From Spisula solida (Eukaryota; Mollusca; Bivalvia; Venerida; Mactridae): DNA of 64,000 nt. The notes under the pieces are model-generated. The model ran no database searches. It saw nothing but the letters and a program-made list of their open reading frames with translations, and was not told the DNA's origin. Both the position numbers and the translations under genes were made by a program. The number at the start of each line of letters is the position of its first letter. Within the stretch, counting starts at the first letter, position 1. This document shows, piece by piece, positions 23,701-33,400 of this stretch. The stretch is from contig OX365948.1 in NCBI GenBank assembly GCA_947247005.1, positions 1,240,001 to 1,304,000 of the forward strand, written 5' to 3'.

Positions 23701-26700
23701 TGTTTGTAAAAAGCAAAATTTGGAAAGAAATATTTTGTGATCATGCTTTATTGGTGTCTATTTTTGTCTAAATAAGTTAGTTAATATAATAGTAAATGTA
23801 ATACATCATAATGCAATGCTTATTGTATAAACAATTTAAATTTGAAGACAAAAGCGATTTTGAAAGAAACATGTGCTATCCCACTATACATGTAGATTAA
23901 ACTCTATCCCCATATTGACCAACGCAAAAACAAATGCGGTTAGTTTGAACTATTCGAGCAGTATATGTTGTAATCGTGGTGTAATAGATAAAGTTTTGTG
24001 GATGCTTTGAATGACATTGAACACGGATGGTAACAAATCAAAAGGAATATAAATTTAAAAACCACAATGTATCTGGAAGAAAAAACCTTCTAGAAGTAAT
24101 TGATGATAGAAATTTAGCTGATCCTTTTCGTGAATTCCATGGAAATCTTAAAATATATACATGGAGAAGAATGAATCCTGTACAACAGGGCAGACTTGAC
24201 TTCTTTTTAATTTCGAATAGTTTACTCAACTGCACTAGGAAATGTAATATTGACATCAGTAATAAATCAGATCATTCCAGTATATTCCTTGAATTGTGTC
24301 TTACAAAAACAACACATGGTAAAGGCTTTTGGAAGTTCAATAACTCATTACTACATAATATTGAATTTATAAAATGTATTAATTCAAAGATTGATGAAAT
24401 CATTTTACAATATTGCCTACCAGTATATAATATAGATAATATATTAAATATGGATAGAGAAAATATACAATTTGTTATAAGTGATGAATTGTTCCTGGAG
24501 ACTTTATTGATGGAAATTAGAGGGAAAACAATTTCATATTCTGGCTACCTAGCAAAACAAAGAAATAGTAATGAAGAAATACTTTTAAAAGAAATAACTG
24601 AAATTGAATCATGTCTATCTGGAAATAATGACAGATTATTCTTCCTAAAACCCAATTAGAGGAATTAAGACATACTAAACGTAAAGGTTCTTTTGTAAGG
24701 GCAAGGGCAAATTGGGTTGAAAATGGAGAAAAAGCCACAAAATATTTTTGTAACTTAGAAAAAAGTTTTATTTCTAATAAATCAATATCATTTATAGAAA
24801 AAGAAGACGGTGCGGTCATTTTTGACCAAAATGAAATTTTACAAGAAACTGCACATTTTTATAAATCTTTGTACAGCAAAGAATCTTTGATAGATGATTT
24901 TGAACTAGAAAATGAACTAGATGGATTTGATGTAAAAGAATTAAGTTCAGAAGAAGCAAATGAACTCGAAGGTTTAATAACTTATGATGAAGTAGCAAAA
25001 ACACTTAAGAACATGAAAAGTGACAAAAGGCCTGGATGTGATGGTTTTACTTCAGAATTTTTTAAGGTTTTTTGGGTTAAAATAGGACACTTTGTTGTGA
25101 ATGCTATAAATTATGCATTTTAATGCAACTCATTTTCAAAAAATATCAAGTTGGGGACAATAACCTGCATCCCAAAGGAGAATAAACCAAAACAATTTTT
25201 AAAAGATTGGAGACCAATAACTTTATTAAATGTATTGTATAAACTTGCCTCAGGCTGCATAGCAAATAGACTAAAACAAGTATTAAGTGTATTGATTTCA
25301 AATGACCAGACCGGTTTTGTTAAAGGTCGGTATATTGGGGAAAACACTAGGTTATTATATGACATAATGCAATATACAGAATCAAACAAAATTCCCGGTC
25401 TACTCGTTCTGATAGATTTTGAAAAAGCCTTTGACTCAATATCTTTTAATTTTATAGAAAAACGCTCAACTTCTTTAAATTTGGTAATATGTTTAAGAAA
25501 TGGATACAACTGTTTTTGAATAATACAGAGGTTTGTGTACAACTAAATGGCTATCTTTCAAACTTCTTTAAAGTTGAAAGGGGTTGCAGACAAGGGGACC
25601 CAATATCACCATATATTTTTATTTTATGTTCAGAAATTTTAACTATCAAATTACGACAGAATAAAGATATTAAAGGGATACATATTGATGGCGAGGAATA
25701 CAAGATTTCTCAATTTGCAGATGACACTTCCTTATTATTAGATGGAACGGATATATCATTGAACTCTGCCCTAGACACCTTACAAAGATACTCATTGATA
25801 TCTGGCCTCAAAATAAACTTTGATAAGACAAAGTTAATTTGGTTAGGCTCCCTAAAATACAGTACTAGGTCAATCAAAACAAGATGGAAACTTTCATGGG
25901 GTGATACACAATTCAAATTGCTAGGCCTAATTTTTGATGTTGACTTAAATAAGATGTATGACTTAAACTCCAATGAAAAACTAAAAAATATAAAAAATAG
26001 CATATTGTATTGGAAAAGACGTAACCTAACACCTATAGGTAGAATAACAGTTGTAAAAGCAATGTTACTTCCCATATTAACTCATTTATTTATAAGCATG
26101 CTGACCCCTGACAGAATATTCATTAAAAATCTTACTGATATATTGAATGAATTTGTGTGGAAGGGTAAAAATAAAATAAGATACACAATATTTATAAAAG
26201 ATTATAATGAAGGTGGCTTAAAAATGATTGATATCCCAAGTTATATAAGCAGTCTAAAAATCAAGTGGTTGAAAAATTATGTCCATAATAGCAAAAGTAA
26301 ATGTTACAACCTTGTTAATTCCATCTTTGACATGGATAAACTTTTCAACTGTGGCAAATCATACTGTGGCATCATAATAGCAAAAATAAAGAACCCGTTC
26401 TGGAAAGATGTGTTAAAATCCTATATTTGCTTTCTAGATAAATTGTCTATAAGTGAGACAACACAAATACATAATATGCCACTTTTCTATAACAAAAATC
26501 TCCTTATAAATCAACAATACATATATTTACCCTCCTTCTACAAAAAAGGAATAAGATTTATTAAAGATGTAATTGATGATCAGGGAAAGTTTGTTGATAT
26601 CAAATATTTAGAGGAAATAACAGGGGAAAATTTGAATTTTCTACTATACTATGGGCTTAGAAATGCTGTGAACAAGTATATTAAAGCAAAAAAATACCAT

Positions 26701-28112
26701 TAGAAAAAAATAATAAGTTCCTGAATCCCAGCATGAATTACTATTTACATCCGATTCTAACAAAGAAGGATGCAAATAAATTTATATATAAAACACTGAT
26801 CAAAAATGATGAAACACCAACAAGCAAACCTAAGTGGGAATTATTAAGTAACAACAATATAGACTGGGACTTATATACAGCTACGTCTTTAAATATACTA
26901 GAGACACATATATACAATGGTTACAAACAAGAATTGTACATAGAATTCTAGCTACCAATACGCTACTTTATAAAATGAAAATTTAATCAAATAACCTATG
27001 TTCGTTTTGTACAAGACATGAAGAAACAATATCCCATCTATTTTGGCAATGTTGCAGAGTAAGACCAATTATACATTTTTTGAATAATGAAATAGTACAT
27101 CTGGAACCCAACTATAAAATAAATAAGATAAATCTTGTATTAGGATCTGGGAAAAAAGAGTACATACCTATTGATATTGTTATTTTAGAATATAAAAAAT
27201 ATATATACCTATGTAAAAGGAAAGAAATCTTACCTAGTACTGAAAGTTTAAAGAACAGTTTAAAACTTGCATGGGAGATATATCAAACATCAGGCATAAC
27301 AGATATAGAATATAACAGATGGTCCATTGTAAGACACTTTTGTTTATAAACCTTACATTGAACTATAGGTACACTCAAGAATCAAAACACAAAAAAGGTG
27401 GTGAAACTATGTTTTATTCTGTTTTTTTTGTTTGTTTATTATATTATATGAGGTTACTGTATATTGTATTAATGTAATTTTATTAATAGTTTATTTCTGT
27501 AAATTGAATAGTAGGTAGTTTTAAACTCTGTTAGCGTAGTCTTTGAAAAGCCATTGAGCTTGTTTGTAAATATGAAAATGAGTTATACAAAATAAAATAT
27601 ACCAAAACCTCAAAACCTCAAAAAAAAGGAACATAAGCTTATTCAAAGTAGTCACATGACGTCGCAAATTTGGCGCCGCTTTTGGGCCCTGTCCCAGAAT
27701 CAGACCGTATATTGATTATGACTACATTCTGTTTCACGTCAACAATTTGCTACTTGAATTTTCGCATTTTCCCTTAAAAGTCTAAGAAAAATGGAAGATA
27801 ACTATTTAAAAAAATCACAGTCTGTTGCTCTGGATACGAAGAACAGATGAATTGATAAAACATAACAACAAATGAACGAAGTAAAATAATAGATGAAATA
27901 CCGTTTTGTTGAGACTTTTCTAGAGAAGTCACTTTTGCTAGAACCGTCTCAAGTTGTTTGGTCGTTGACGACAGTTCAGCTTTGAGTGTCATCAACTCAC
28001 TCGCTATATCATCATCACTGTGTAAAAGCAACCGTTTCTCATTCGATTCGTCGTTAGCGACATCTGCAAAAGCGCCTTGTATAATAAGCATTAAAACTAA
28101 TTTCAAACACAT
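17276..28112 (-). CDS. Secreted coiled-coil protein, short-chain collagen C4-like family (3 coding exons)
   Basis: Spliced minus-strand gene of 762 coding bases (253 residues): exon 1 27902-28112, exon 2 18097-18165, exon 3 17276-17757. Splice sites are GT-AG (donors gtattt and gtaagt; acceptors 'ttttgaacag' and 'cttcttttag') and the codons split by both introns rejoin correctly (phase 1 each). Residues 1-15 are a signal peptide (MCLKLVLMLIIQGAFA), about 34-68 form a coiled coil, and about 73-253 are a 10-cysteine domain with VYTRWGRSTCP, a PTWG motif, two CAVC motifs and HCGSLPCPPY. This arrangement and these motifs are typical of the large bivalve family usually labelled 'short-chain collagen C4-like'; no Gly-X-Y collagen repeat is present. 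The molecular role is not established; an extracellular structural, shell-matrix or recognition role is plausible. There is an NGT glycosylation sequon at residue 86. The start at 28112 is preferred over an in-frame ATG at 28166 because it begins directly at the signal peptide. Confidence 0.88.
18097..18165 (-). CDS. C4-like gene, exon 2 (69 bp)
   Basis: Bounded by acceptor 'ttttgaacag' and donor 'gtaagtaa'. Encodes HGAVYTRWGRSTCPNGTELV and YH between split codons. The 69-bp size and the content are matched by the orphan exon copy at 28868-28937. Confidence 0.9.
18247..19036. repeat. 78-bp tandem repeat, ~10 units, in intron 1
   Basis: Units contain 'acctactccgacatacctca', 'tgatatcataactaggacag' and 'gaaccgtcacgtatcaca'. 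Being 26 codons long, the unit leaves an open plus-strand frame of 173 codons (18222-18743); there is no sign that it is translated. It begins about 80 bases upstream of exon 2 of the C4-like gene. Confidence 0.95.
19255..19475. repeat. Dispersed repeat R, copy 1
   Basis: 'tctatagtggg', 'attgatatttg' and 'aataaagtgaatttattg' recur in the same orientation at 20085-20262 and in reverse complement at 20945-21180 and 23640-23900. It directly precedes a LINE reverse-transcriptase fragment. Confidence 0.7.
19440..19775 (+). pseudogene. LINE reverse-transcriptase fragment
   Basis: Translation shows FVPIFQKNDNTSVGNYRPVS followed by KIYEKVVYDQ and QSGFRS, then, after a frameshift near 19648, MVLLDLQMAFDTV. 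These are the early RT blocks of a non-LTR retrotransposon (YRPVS, QxGFR, DLxxAFDTV). The fragment lacks both ends, contains a frameshift and has M where K/S is usual before AFD. It ends abruptly at 19775 where the 'gggtttaa' repeat begins. Dead sequence in intron 1 of the C4-like gene. Confidence 0.8.
19790..20080. repeat. Dispersed 'gggtttaag' repeat, second copy
   Basis: Similar to 15686-16080: 'ctatatggttaagagagaac', 'gtgggtttaagaataaatgt'. The edges 'gtatggcatgcggagtgcac' (19773) and 'gtatggaatgtggagtgcac' (20012) recur as a ~240-bp direct repeat. Confidence 0.6.
20085..21185. mobile_element. Foldback element of repeat family R, interrupted near its centre
   Basis: The left arm (20085-20262) and the right arm (about 20945-21185) are reverse complements: 'gggtacagtaagcctagcat' against its inverse near 21100. 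The centre is interrupted by ~435 bp (20263-20698) that may be a solo LTR. The right half recurs in direct orientation at 23440-23905. No coding capacity. Confidence 0.6.
20277..20698 (+). mobile_element. Possible solo LTR
   Basis: The insertion in repeat R begins TGTAATGATTC and ends CTACGTAACA (TG...CA), contains a TATA-like 'cataaatatag' (20342) and a polyadenylation signal AATAAA (20636) near the 3' end, which is LTR-like. No clear target duplication and no second LTR were found, so this is tentative. Confidence 0.35.
21240..21920. other. Intron 1 sequence with short dispersed repeats
   Basis: 'actgcgccatcgtcaggtcc' with 'gcctaattgt' recurs in reverse complement at 55590-55665; 'aggcaatgccttagttcata' at about 21767 recurs at 40638. 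A tRNA-like B box at 21511 has no acceptable A box. No exon of the host gene is seen. Confidence 0.45.
21924..22043. repeat. 120-bp palindrome
   Basis: 'ataaataacacatggctgc' at the left is mirrored by 'gcagccatgtgttatttat' at the right; arms of ~55 bp with few mismatches around a centre that is itself palindromic (gaatagt...actattc). Foldback or MITE-like. Confidence 0.9.
22200..22400. repeat. Dispersed repeat F, left part (host of the hAT-like insertion)
   Basis: 'gacaagatttactaaaaata', 'gcatacggatactct', 'agcagggtg' and two copies of 'gatcgaacaaaatatcac' are found in reverse complement at 37290-37465. It continues after the inserted element at 23378-23420. Confidence 0.8.
22409..23377. mobile_element. 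969-bp hAT-like non-autonomous foldback element, 8-bp TSD
   Basis: The ends CACTGGCACCAGAACACC and its reverse complement form inverted repeats that extend about 265 bp inward (22409-22670 against 23110-23377) around a ~440-bp centre. The element is flanked by GTCTATGG on both sides (22401-22408 and 23378-23385). An 8-bp duplication with CA...TG ends is the hallmark of hAT elements. The related repeat at 37.2-37.5 kb has a single GTCTATGG and no insertion. A short minus-strand frame (22639-22890) in the centre matches nothing known, so it is non-autonomous. Confidence 0.85.
23440..23905. repeat. Dispersed repeat R, right-half copy
   Basis: Direct copy of 20720-21180: 'ggtacttgct', 'catgatacaagttcat', 'ttccttatactattg', 'ttgactttgtttgtaaa'. 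It ends just upstream of the LINE. Confidence 0.75.
24027..24659 (+). pseudogene. LINE ORF2, endonuclease C-terminus
   Basis: Contains TWRRMNPVQQGRLDFFLIS and SDHSSIFL, the last blocks of an APE-type endonuclease (RLDFFL, SDH). The first blocks are in other frames or lost before 24000. It leaves frame at about 24650, where the next segment continues one frame over. Confidence 0.82.
24653..25519 (+). pseudogene. LINE ORF2, linker and first half of reverse transcriptase
   Basis: One frame with a premature TAA at 25121-25123. Before it: RARANWVENGEKATKYFCNL and KRPGCDGFTSEFFKVFW; after it: DWRPITLLNVLYKLASG, DQTGFVKGRYIGENTRL and LLVLIDFEKAFDSI. These are the RT fingers and the first catalytic Asp (DFEKAFD). 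A second frameshift near 25460 leads into the next segment. Confidence 0.88.
25489..26703 (+). pseudogene. LINE ORF2, RT palm/thumb and C-terminal region
   Basis: 404-codon open stretch with GCRQGDPISPYIFILCSEIL, the catalytic FADDTSLLLDG, GLKINFDKTK, and a thumb segment LLGLIF...GRITVVKAMLLPILTH. The catalytic residues are intact here although the protein as a whole is broken upstream and downstream. Confidence 0.9.
26733..27349 (+). pseudogene. LINE ORF2, C-terminus with CCHC-like motif
   Basis: Remaining C-terminal part in at least two frames (26733-26951; 26955-27349). The CSFCTRHEETISHLFWQC segment around 27000-27055 is the zinc-knuckle-like motif of L1/Tx1 ORF2. It ends in TAA, followed by ~270 bases of AT-rich 3' UTR. 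Confidence 0.8.
27902..28112 (-). CDS. C4-like gene, exon 1 (signal peptide and coiled coil)
   Basis: Encodes 70 residues plus the first base of codon 71. After the signal peptide there is an acidic stretch (HSDDD) and a heptad-patterned segment (LKAELSSTTKQLETVLAKV) ending SLEKSQQN. The donor is g|gtattt at 27901. The remaining first base, G, joins AT of exon 2 to make Asp. Confidence 0.85.
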
Positions 28113-28177
28113 CGTGTAAGAGCGAACTTCTATCACATCGGTGCGAAATACAAAAACTTCAATCATGATAGAATGTA

Positions 28178-28188
28178 CATATATAACA
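28178..28188 (-). promoter_or_regulatory. Candidate TATA element of the C4-like gene
   Basis: TTATATATG on the minus strand, about 70 bases upstream of the ATG at 28112. Transcription starting ~30 bases downstream would exclude the ATG at 28166 and make 28112 the first start codon. A second TATA-like sequence, CTATATAAAG, lies at 28428-28437; the sequence alone does not decide between them. Confidence 0.35.
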
Positions 28189-28439
28189 ACATTAGTACGT
28201 ATTCACAATGGCGTTATGGAACGCCGCAAATGATATGTTGTGATATGTGGTAGCGATACAGTATTCGTCAGTAGGAAATTCTGGCAAATAGTCTTAGAGT
28301 TATTGTGAAAATATTTGATTTTAAATGTGAATCTGTTCAAAGGTAAAAACTCGTTTAGATTTTGTAACTGCAAAATAGTCAATTTTAATTGCCATGTTAG
28401 AATCGAAATAGCAAACATATAGTTGTGCTTTATATAGCC

Positions 28440-28867
28440 ACTCGTTCGGATACGAACATTAATTAACTCGTGTCTGTTTTATTTTATTACGCAACAAAAC
28501 ACAGCTACTCGTTTGTTATTTCTTAATTAATCAATGCAATTGTTTTCTCCGTAACAGCACGTTATAAGTATGTTTGAATGTTCTGTGTATATATACATAA
28601 TATATATACATGTATTGTAAAATGTGTTGTCTCCATTGACTAGTGTCTATATTCTAAATTGTCAAAGATAGGAATCTTCACGTTGTGTCTATTTCATTCA
28701 ACGTGTGTACCGTTGTTAACCATGGTATCTATGTAGTACATCCATGGTTCCATGATCCTTACAATTATGAAAACTGTAAAACAGCGTTGCTTTTGTGTTT
28801 AGTGTTCCATTACACAACATAACAACATAACCATGGTAAACTATAATCAGTTTTGTTCAATTAACAG
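28440..28867. other. Intergenic sequence upstream of the C4-like gene
   Basis: AT-rich; no exon 1 homologue on the plus strand could be found to accompany the orphan exon at 28868. Confidence 0.4.
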
Positions 28868-28937
28868 ATCAGGATGCGGTATATACCAGATGGGGGTAGA
28901 AATACGTGTCCAAATGAAGCTGAACTAGTTGATCGAG
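28868..28937 (+). pseudogene. Orphan, frameshifted copy of C4-like exon 2
   Basis: Flanked by acceptor 'caattaacag' and donor 'gtaagtg'. Translates as QDAVYTRWG, then after one extra G (tgggggtaga in place of tggggtaga) RNTCPNEAELVDRG, matching exon 2 of the minus-strand gene (GAVYTRWGRSTCPNGTELVYHG). It is 70 bp against 69 bp, the difference being the inserted base. No exon 1 or exon 3 partner was found on the plus strand within several kilobases. It is probably the remnant of a divergently arranged paralogue. Confidence 0.85.
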
Positions 28938-29224
28938 GTAAGTGATTAATTCTTTGTACACCGACGTATACAAGTATTCCATCAGGATATGTTGACTAGT
29001 CACCAAATTATGTCACCTTGTGAATTTTTTCTATGGTGTGTATCTTTCTATCTATTGTAAATCAATTGTACCGTTGTCAAAAACTAATTTCCAGTGACAA
29101 AGCGAGACGTGTATGGTGCGTTTAAAGTCCTAAAATGTGTCTGTCTATATAGTACCCCATGTGGAACGATGTTTCTTATATAGAAACGGCGTTGCCGAAG
29201 TATCTGTACAAAAAATATAACATC

Positions 29225-29405
29225 AAGTTAGACAGGGAAGGCAGCACTCAGCAGCTGAGCACGGAAACATAAAAACATACAAGGCACAATGCCCAACTAA
29301 ACAAATTATGATCCTCCCATGTCCAAGCTGTCGAAAATCTGAATGAACCAGTTACAGCAATTAAAAGGCTGAATGACCTAGTTCCAACAGTAAAATGGCA
29401 ATAAA
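29225..29405. repeat. Dispersed repeat P, copy 1
   Basis: 'aaggcacaatgcccaactaa', 'tgtccaagctgtcgaaaa' and 'gctgaatgacctagtt' recur in the same orientation at 31425-31620; a shorter related piece is at 55085-55130. Confidence 0.65.
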
Positions 29406-29822
29406 ACACTTTGGCCTACATGTAGTATGTACAAACTCAACATAGGAAACAACATGAGATACACGCAATCATAACTATGTTATACAGGGTAATCCAACGT
29501 GCGGACTGAGTGTCAAATGACTCATTATAATCTTAAGCGGGTGTTATTTTTACGTTATTAAATAAAAGGCACGAACCTGAGCATGATGAGTGTCAATGTT
29601 GAATTAGAAGCATGGAAAACAAAAATAAAGCATGAAAATGCATTTTATTTACATCCATAATTACATTTGTATTGCTAAAATAACAATGATAATTTCTAGT
29701 CCATGAGCCACCAATAGACCCCCTCCCCCCTAGGGAATTTTGGTCACTATATTTTTCTGAAAGCATATGGTCCCTTGAGTATTTTCCTGAAGTCTGCACT
29801 TTGGCCATTGGGGCGTTAAGAC

Positions 29823-30360
29823 TTTTTTGGGTAAAACGTCACAAAATATAAACGAAAAGTACGAATTTTTGGAATCGGTTAACTACAATCTTATTTATTA
29901 TCTTATACTGAAATAAATCCCTGTAACAGGTAGATAACAACTTGGCCTATCTAGACTAAAACATTTAAAGTGCTGCTGTTGTGCAAAATGGCTTATTTTT
30001 TGGGTAAAACGCTAAAAAATTAAATGAAAAGGGGGAATTTTTGGAATCTGTGGACTACATTGTCATTTATTACTTTTTTATAAAAAAATACTCTAATAGG
30101 GAGGTATAAAATTAAAGCCATGTTATTATGCGAAGAATGGTATTTTTGGGGTAAAACAGAAAAAAATATAAACCGAAAAGTGCGAATATAAGGAATCGGT
30201 AGATTACAATAATACAAATCCATGATATTTTTTTGTCACTAAATAATATTAATGTGATAAATTTGTAGTAACATGCAGTTTAATTCAGATTTTAAATATA
30301 TATTGCCAGATGAAATATTTTGGGGGAAAAGTACAAAAAAAGGAAAGTGTGATTTTTGGG
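29823..30360. repeat. Degenerate ~150-175-bp tandem repeat
   Basis: 'ttttttgggtaaaacg' starts recur at about 29823, 29997, 30144 and 30320, each followed by 'gaatttttggaatc' and 'gactacaat'. Old, diverged copies; no coding. Confidence 0.7.
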
Positions 30361-30369
30361 AATTGGTGT

Positions 30370-30680
30370 CCTAGTTGTTACTTACGACCATCGGGTACTG
30401 AATGCCTAGTCCAAATGGATATTCAAAATTACATTCTAACCATATATAGGCAGTTCTGGTCCTATTGGGTACATTATTATTAAACCGCTAGGTACATCCA
30501 TAACTAGTTTAATTGGTACCTACGACCACCCTTTACATGCAATATCGGTTCTATTTAGTACTCAAAAACTACCTCATACAGACATCAATGGTCCTATTGG
30601 GTACTAACTACCACCATGCGCAGACAGCCCTTGTCTAATTTGATATGCATAGCCAATACGATTCCTACATTTAGTTCTAT
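30370..30680. repeat. Degenerate short repeats around 'attgggtac'
   Basis: 'ggtcctattgggtac', 'acctacgaccacc' and similar segments recur at ~100-bp spacing. Low conservation. Confidence 0.4.
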
Positions 30681-30710
30681 TCCTGGTACACAATGTATCG
30701 TAAAAACATT

Positions 30711-31418
30711 AACAAGAGGGCCCAAAGGGCCCTAGGTCGCTCACCTGTTATAGCAGTACATGCAAGACCTGTGATTTGACCTAGTGACCTAGTTCTTGGC
30801 CCCATATGACGCAATATCGCACTTGACCTAGATTTGGTTGAGATTATCACTCTGACCAAGTTTCATAAGGATTAGGCTACAATTGTGACCTCTAGTGACT
30901 ATACAAGGTTTTTCTATGATTTGACTTTGTGACCTAGTTTTGACCCTGGATGACCCAATATCGACCTTGACCTTGATTTTGTTGTGATGATCATTTTGAC
31001 CAAGTTTCATAAAGATTAGGTCAACATTGTGACATCTAGTGACTACACAAAGTTTTTCTATGATTTGACCTTGTGACCTAGTTTTTAACCCTAGATAACC
31101 CAATATTGAACTTGACCTTGATTTTGTTGAGATGCTCATTGTGACCGTGTTTCATTAAGATTAGGTCAAAATTGTGACCTCTAATGACTACACAAGGTTT
31201 TGCTATGATTTGACCTTGTGACCTAGTTTTTGACCCCGGATGACCCAATATCGAACTGACCTAGATTTTGTTGAGATGATCATTGTGACCAAGTTTCATA
31301 AAGATTAAATCAAAATTGTGACCTCTAGTGTCTACTTAAAAGCAAATTGTTGACGGACGGACGACGGACGAAGAGTGATCACAAACGCTCATTCTGTCAC
31401 TTTGTGACAGGTGAGCTT
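30711..31418. mobile_element. 'gctcacctg' dispersed element with ~145-bp internal tandem units
   Basis: Begins 'aacaagagggcccaaagggc' and 'gctcacctgt', and ends 'acaggtgagctta', short inverted ends. The interior is about four tandem units of ~145 bp with 'gaccaagtttcataaagatt', 'gtgacctctagtgactaca' and 'tatgatttgaccttgtgacc', then 'gacggacggacgacggac'. I recognise it as a very common bivalve repeat. A relative lies at 39985-40461 and a fragment at 44580-44620. It is non-coding. Confidence 0.75.
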
Positions 31419-31424
31419 AAACAC

Positions 31425-31620
31425 ACACAAAGCACAGAAAACATAAAACCCATAGAGACACAATGTCCAACTAAATAAGCGCAGATGCGCCCAAGTCCAA
31501 GCTGTCGAAAAGTATAATAAATTATAACTAGCTGAATGACCCAGTTTCCACAGCAAAAGGACTATAATGCCTAGTTTTAGCTGTCAGAAAGCTGTTTAAA
31601 AGCTGAATAGAAAAGTTTCA
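31425..31620. repeat. Dispersed repeat P, copy 2
   Basis: Direct copy of 29225-29405, adjoining the preceding element. Confidence 0.65.
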
Positions 31621-32935
31621 GCAAACAAAAGGCGGAATGCCTACGCTGAATGACCTAGTTACAACAGTAAAACTACTGAACTACATAGTTTTAGCAGCCT
31701 TTATTCTCAAAAGTTAAATAACAGTATGAAAACGTTGAAAGGCCCGTATAGTCGGATGACTTACTTTCAATTAGTAAAATGACGTAATTGAACAAATCGA
31801 GATGTGACGTAATGAACAAGTCATTAAGAATTGCAAGGAATACAGAAGTCCCCTACGGGTTTAAAGCCATTTTCAACATGTCTGTTGATGAATATATTTC
31901 ATATCATTTCATTTCAATTCAGTTCAATTCAATTCAAGTCATAAGCCCTGAAACAAACAATAAAGAGCATTAAGTATAATGGTAACAAGTTAATTATAAC
32001 ATCTGTATAACTACTTTGCAATTCGATATGTTAAGCAGCTAAGAATCCTGTGATCATCGGCCTTTTACATAATATACATTAATCAAGGAATCAGTTAAGA
32101 ACATACATGATATACAAACAAGACAAACATTGACAAACAACAAAGGTACAATTATAACATCTATATCACACACATAGTTACATACCAATTATGGATCGGG
32201 TCTTCAACAACTCACTCCACGTCACATACTCACTGCGATGGATTACTGCAAATGGTTAGAGAACATTGTTAGCAAATAGAAGGATTTACAGATCTCTGCT
32301 ACCAGCTGTTTGGTGAGACTGCCCCGCCATTGCAGAAGTGTTGAGTAAAGGCATTAGCCCGTATAGATACCATCAATTCACTGAACCATTGGCGTTGCAG
32401 TGTATAGCACAGAGAATTTGACATGTTCCTGACCTTTATGCATGAATATATTACAAGGTTCCTGCATTGAATATGTAATTTTTTTCGCGAGCAAATCGTG
32501 CAATATCGGGTCTTTAGATAAATTTCAGTTGTTATATTGCACTTCAAGCTACTTCGTGATACTTCCCGCTCATGAAAATATTAACTATAGGTTATAAACA
32601 TTGACAATATATCAGCTGTTAAATTATGCTAATATAAGGTTGAGAGTCGTGTCAAATTCTATACAAAAGGTAACTTCCTTTCCTGAGATATATGTTCATG
32701 CACTGGTAACAAGAGTGTATATATGCATATCGGACCCCTCTCTGACAAAACAATGGTCTTAAGATTTGTATGTACAAACCTGCAAAACCTGCATTTTGGA
32801 CAAAATATTGATTTTCTTAACTCTCTGGCTGATCGTTGTACGTCAAAATCAATGTTTTGCAAATAGAGTATCCCGTGCCAGCACAGAGCAGTGTCCGATA
32901 TCTTATTTTGTACTGAGGGGGCTCATTGTAAATTT
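31621..32935. other. Non-coding sequence
   Basis: Contains a short 'ttcaattcaattcaa' microsatellite near 31918. No gene recognised. Confidence 0.4.
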
Positions 32936-32939
32936 CATA

Positions 32940-33165
32940 CAGTACAGTCTCTGTAGAGATATACCATAAGGGGTACAATATTGGCCATTGTACAGAGGTT
33001 GTTTCTCTACAAAGGTTTAATGTATTGTAAATATCAGTTAAGGGGAATTCTGAATGTGTTGTTATAGAGGTTATTGCTTTACAGAGATTAAATTTATTGT
33101 AAATGATCCGTTTAAGGAAAAACTGAAGGTGTTGTTATAGAGGTTGTTGCTCTACAGAGGTTAAT
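32940..33165. repeat. ~71-bp tandem repeat, 3 units
   Basis: 'gttatagaggttgttgctct' and 'acagaggttaa' recur near 32989, 33060 and 33132 with 'tattgtaaat' between them. Confidence 0.8.
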
Positions 33166-33219
33166 TTTTTTATCTGAAACTACAGGTTAAATTTCACTAC
33201 AAATATGTAACAATGTTCC

Positions 33220-33400
33220 ATTAGTGGTCCAATCTAAGAATAGCTGAATAATTGAAATCCATGCAGAACTGTAACTGTAGCAACCAAAACCTGTGAAACT
33301 CCTGTTTTAATATGTTTTTACTAGATCAATGTGCACAGGTAAGAAATACATGGCCATCTTGTGTTTCTCGTTGGTTGTTAAAACATGTCGTAAATTTTAA
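33220..33400. repeat. Dispersed repeat Q, copy 1
   Basis: 'ttgaaatccatgcagaac' and 'tcaatgtgcacaggt' recur in the same orientation at 44205-44340. Confidence 0.65.

Larger units (their letters stand above)
23950..27625 (+). mobile_element. 5'-truncated L1/Tx1-like LINE in intron 1 of the C4-like gene
   Basis: About 3.7 kb, plus strand, antisense to the host gene. It starts within the endonuclease domain and ends with an A-rich tail (accaaaacctcaaaacctcaaaaaaaa, 27601-27627) typical of target-primed insertion. It contains the endonuclease C-terminus, the complete RT core and a C-terminal CCHC-like segment, all damaged. The L1/Tx1 assignment rests on RT motifs and on the C-terminal CxxC...HLFWQC pattern. 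Confidence 0.88.
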
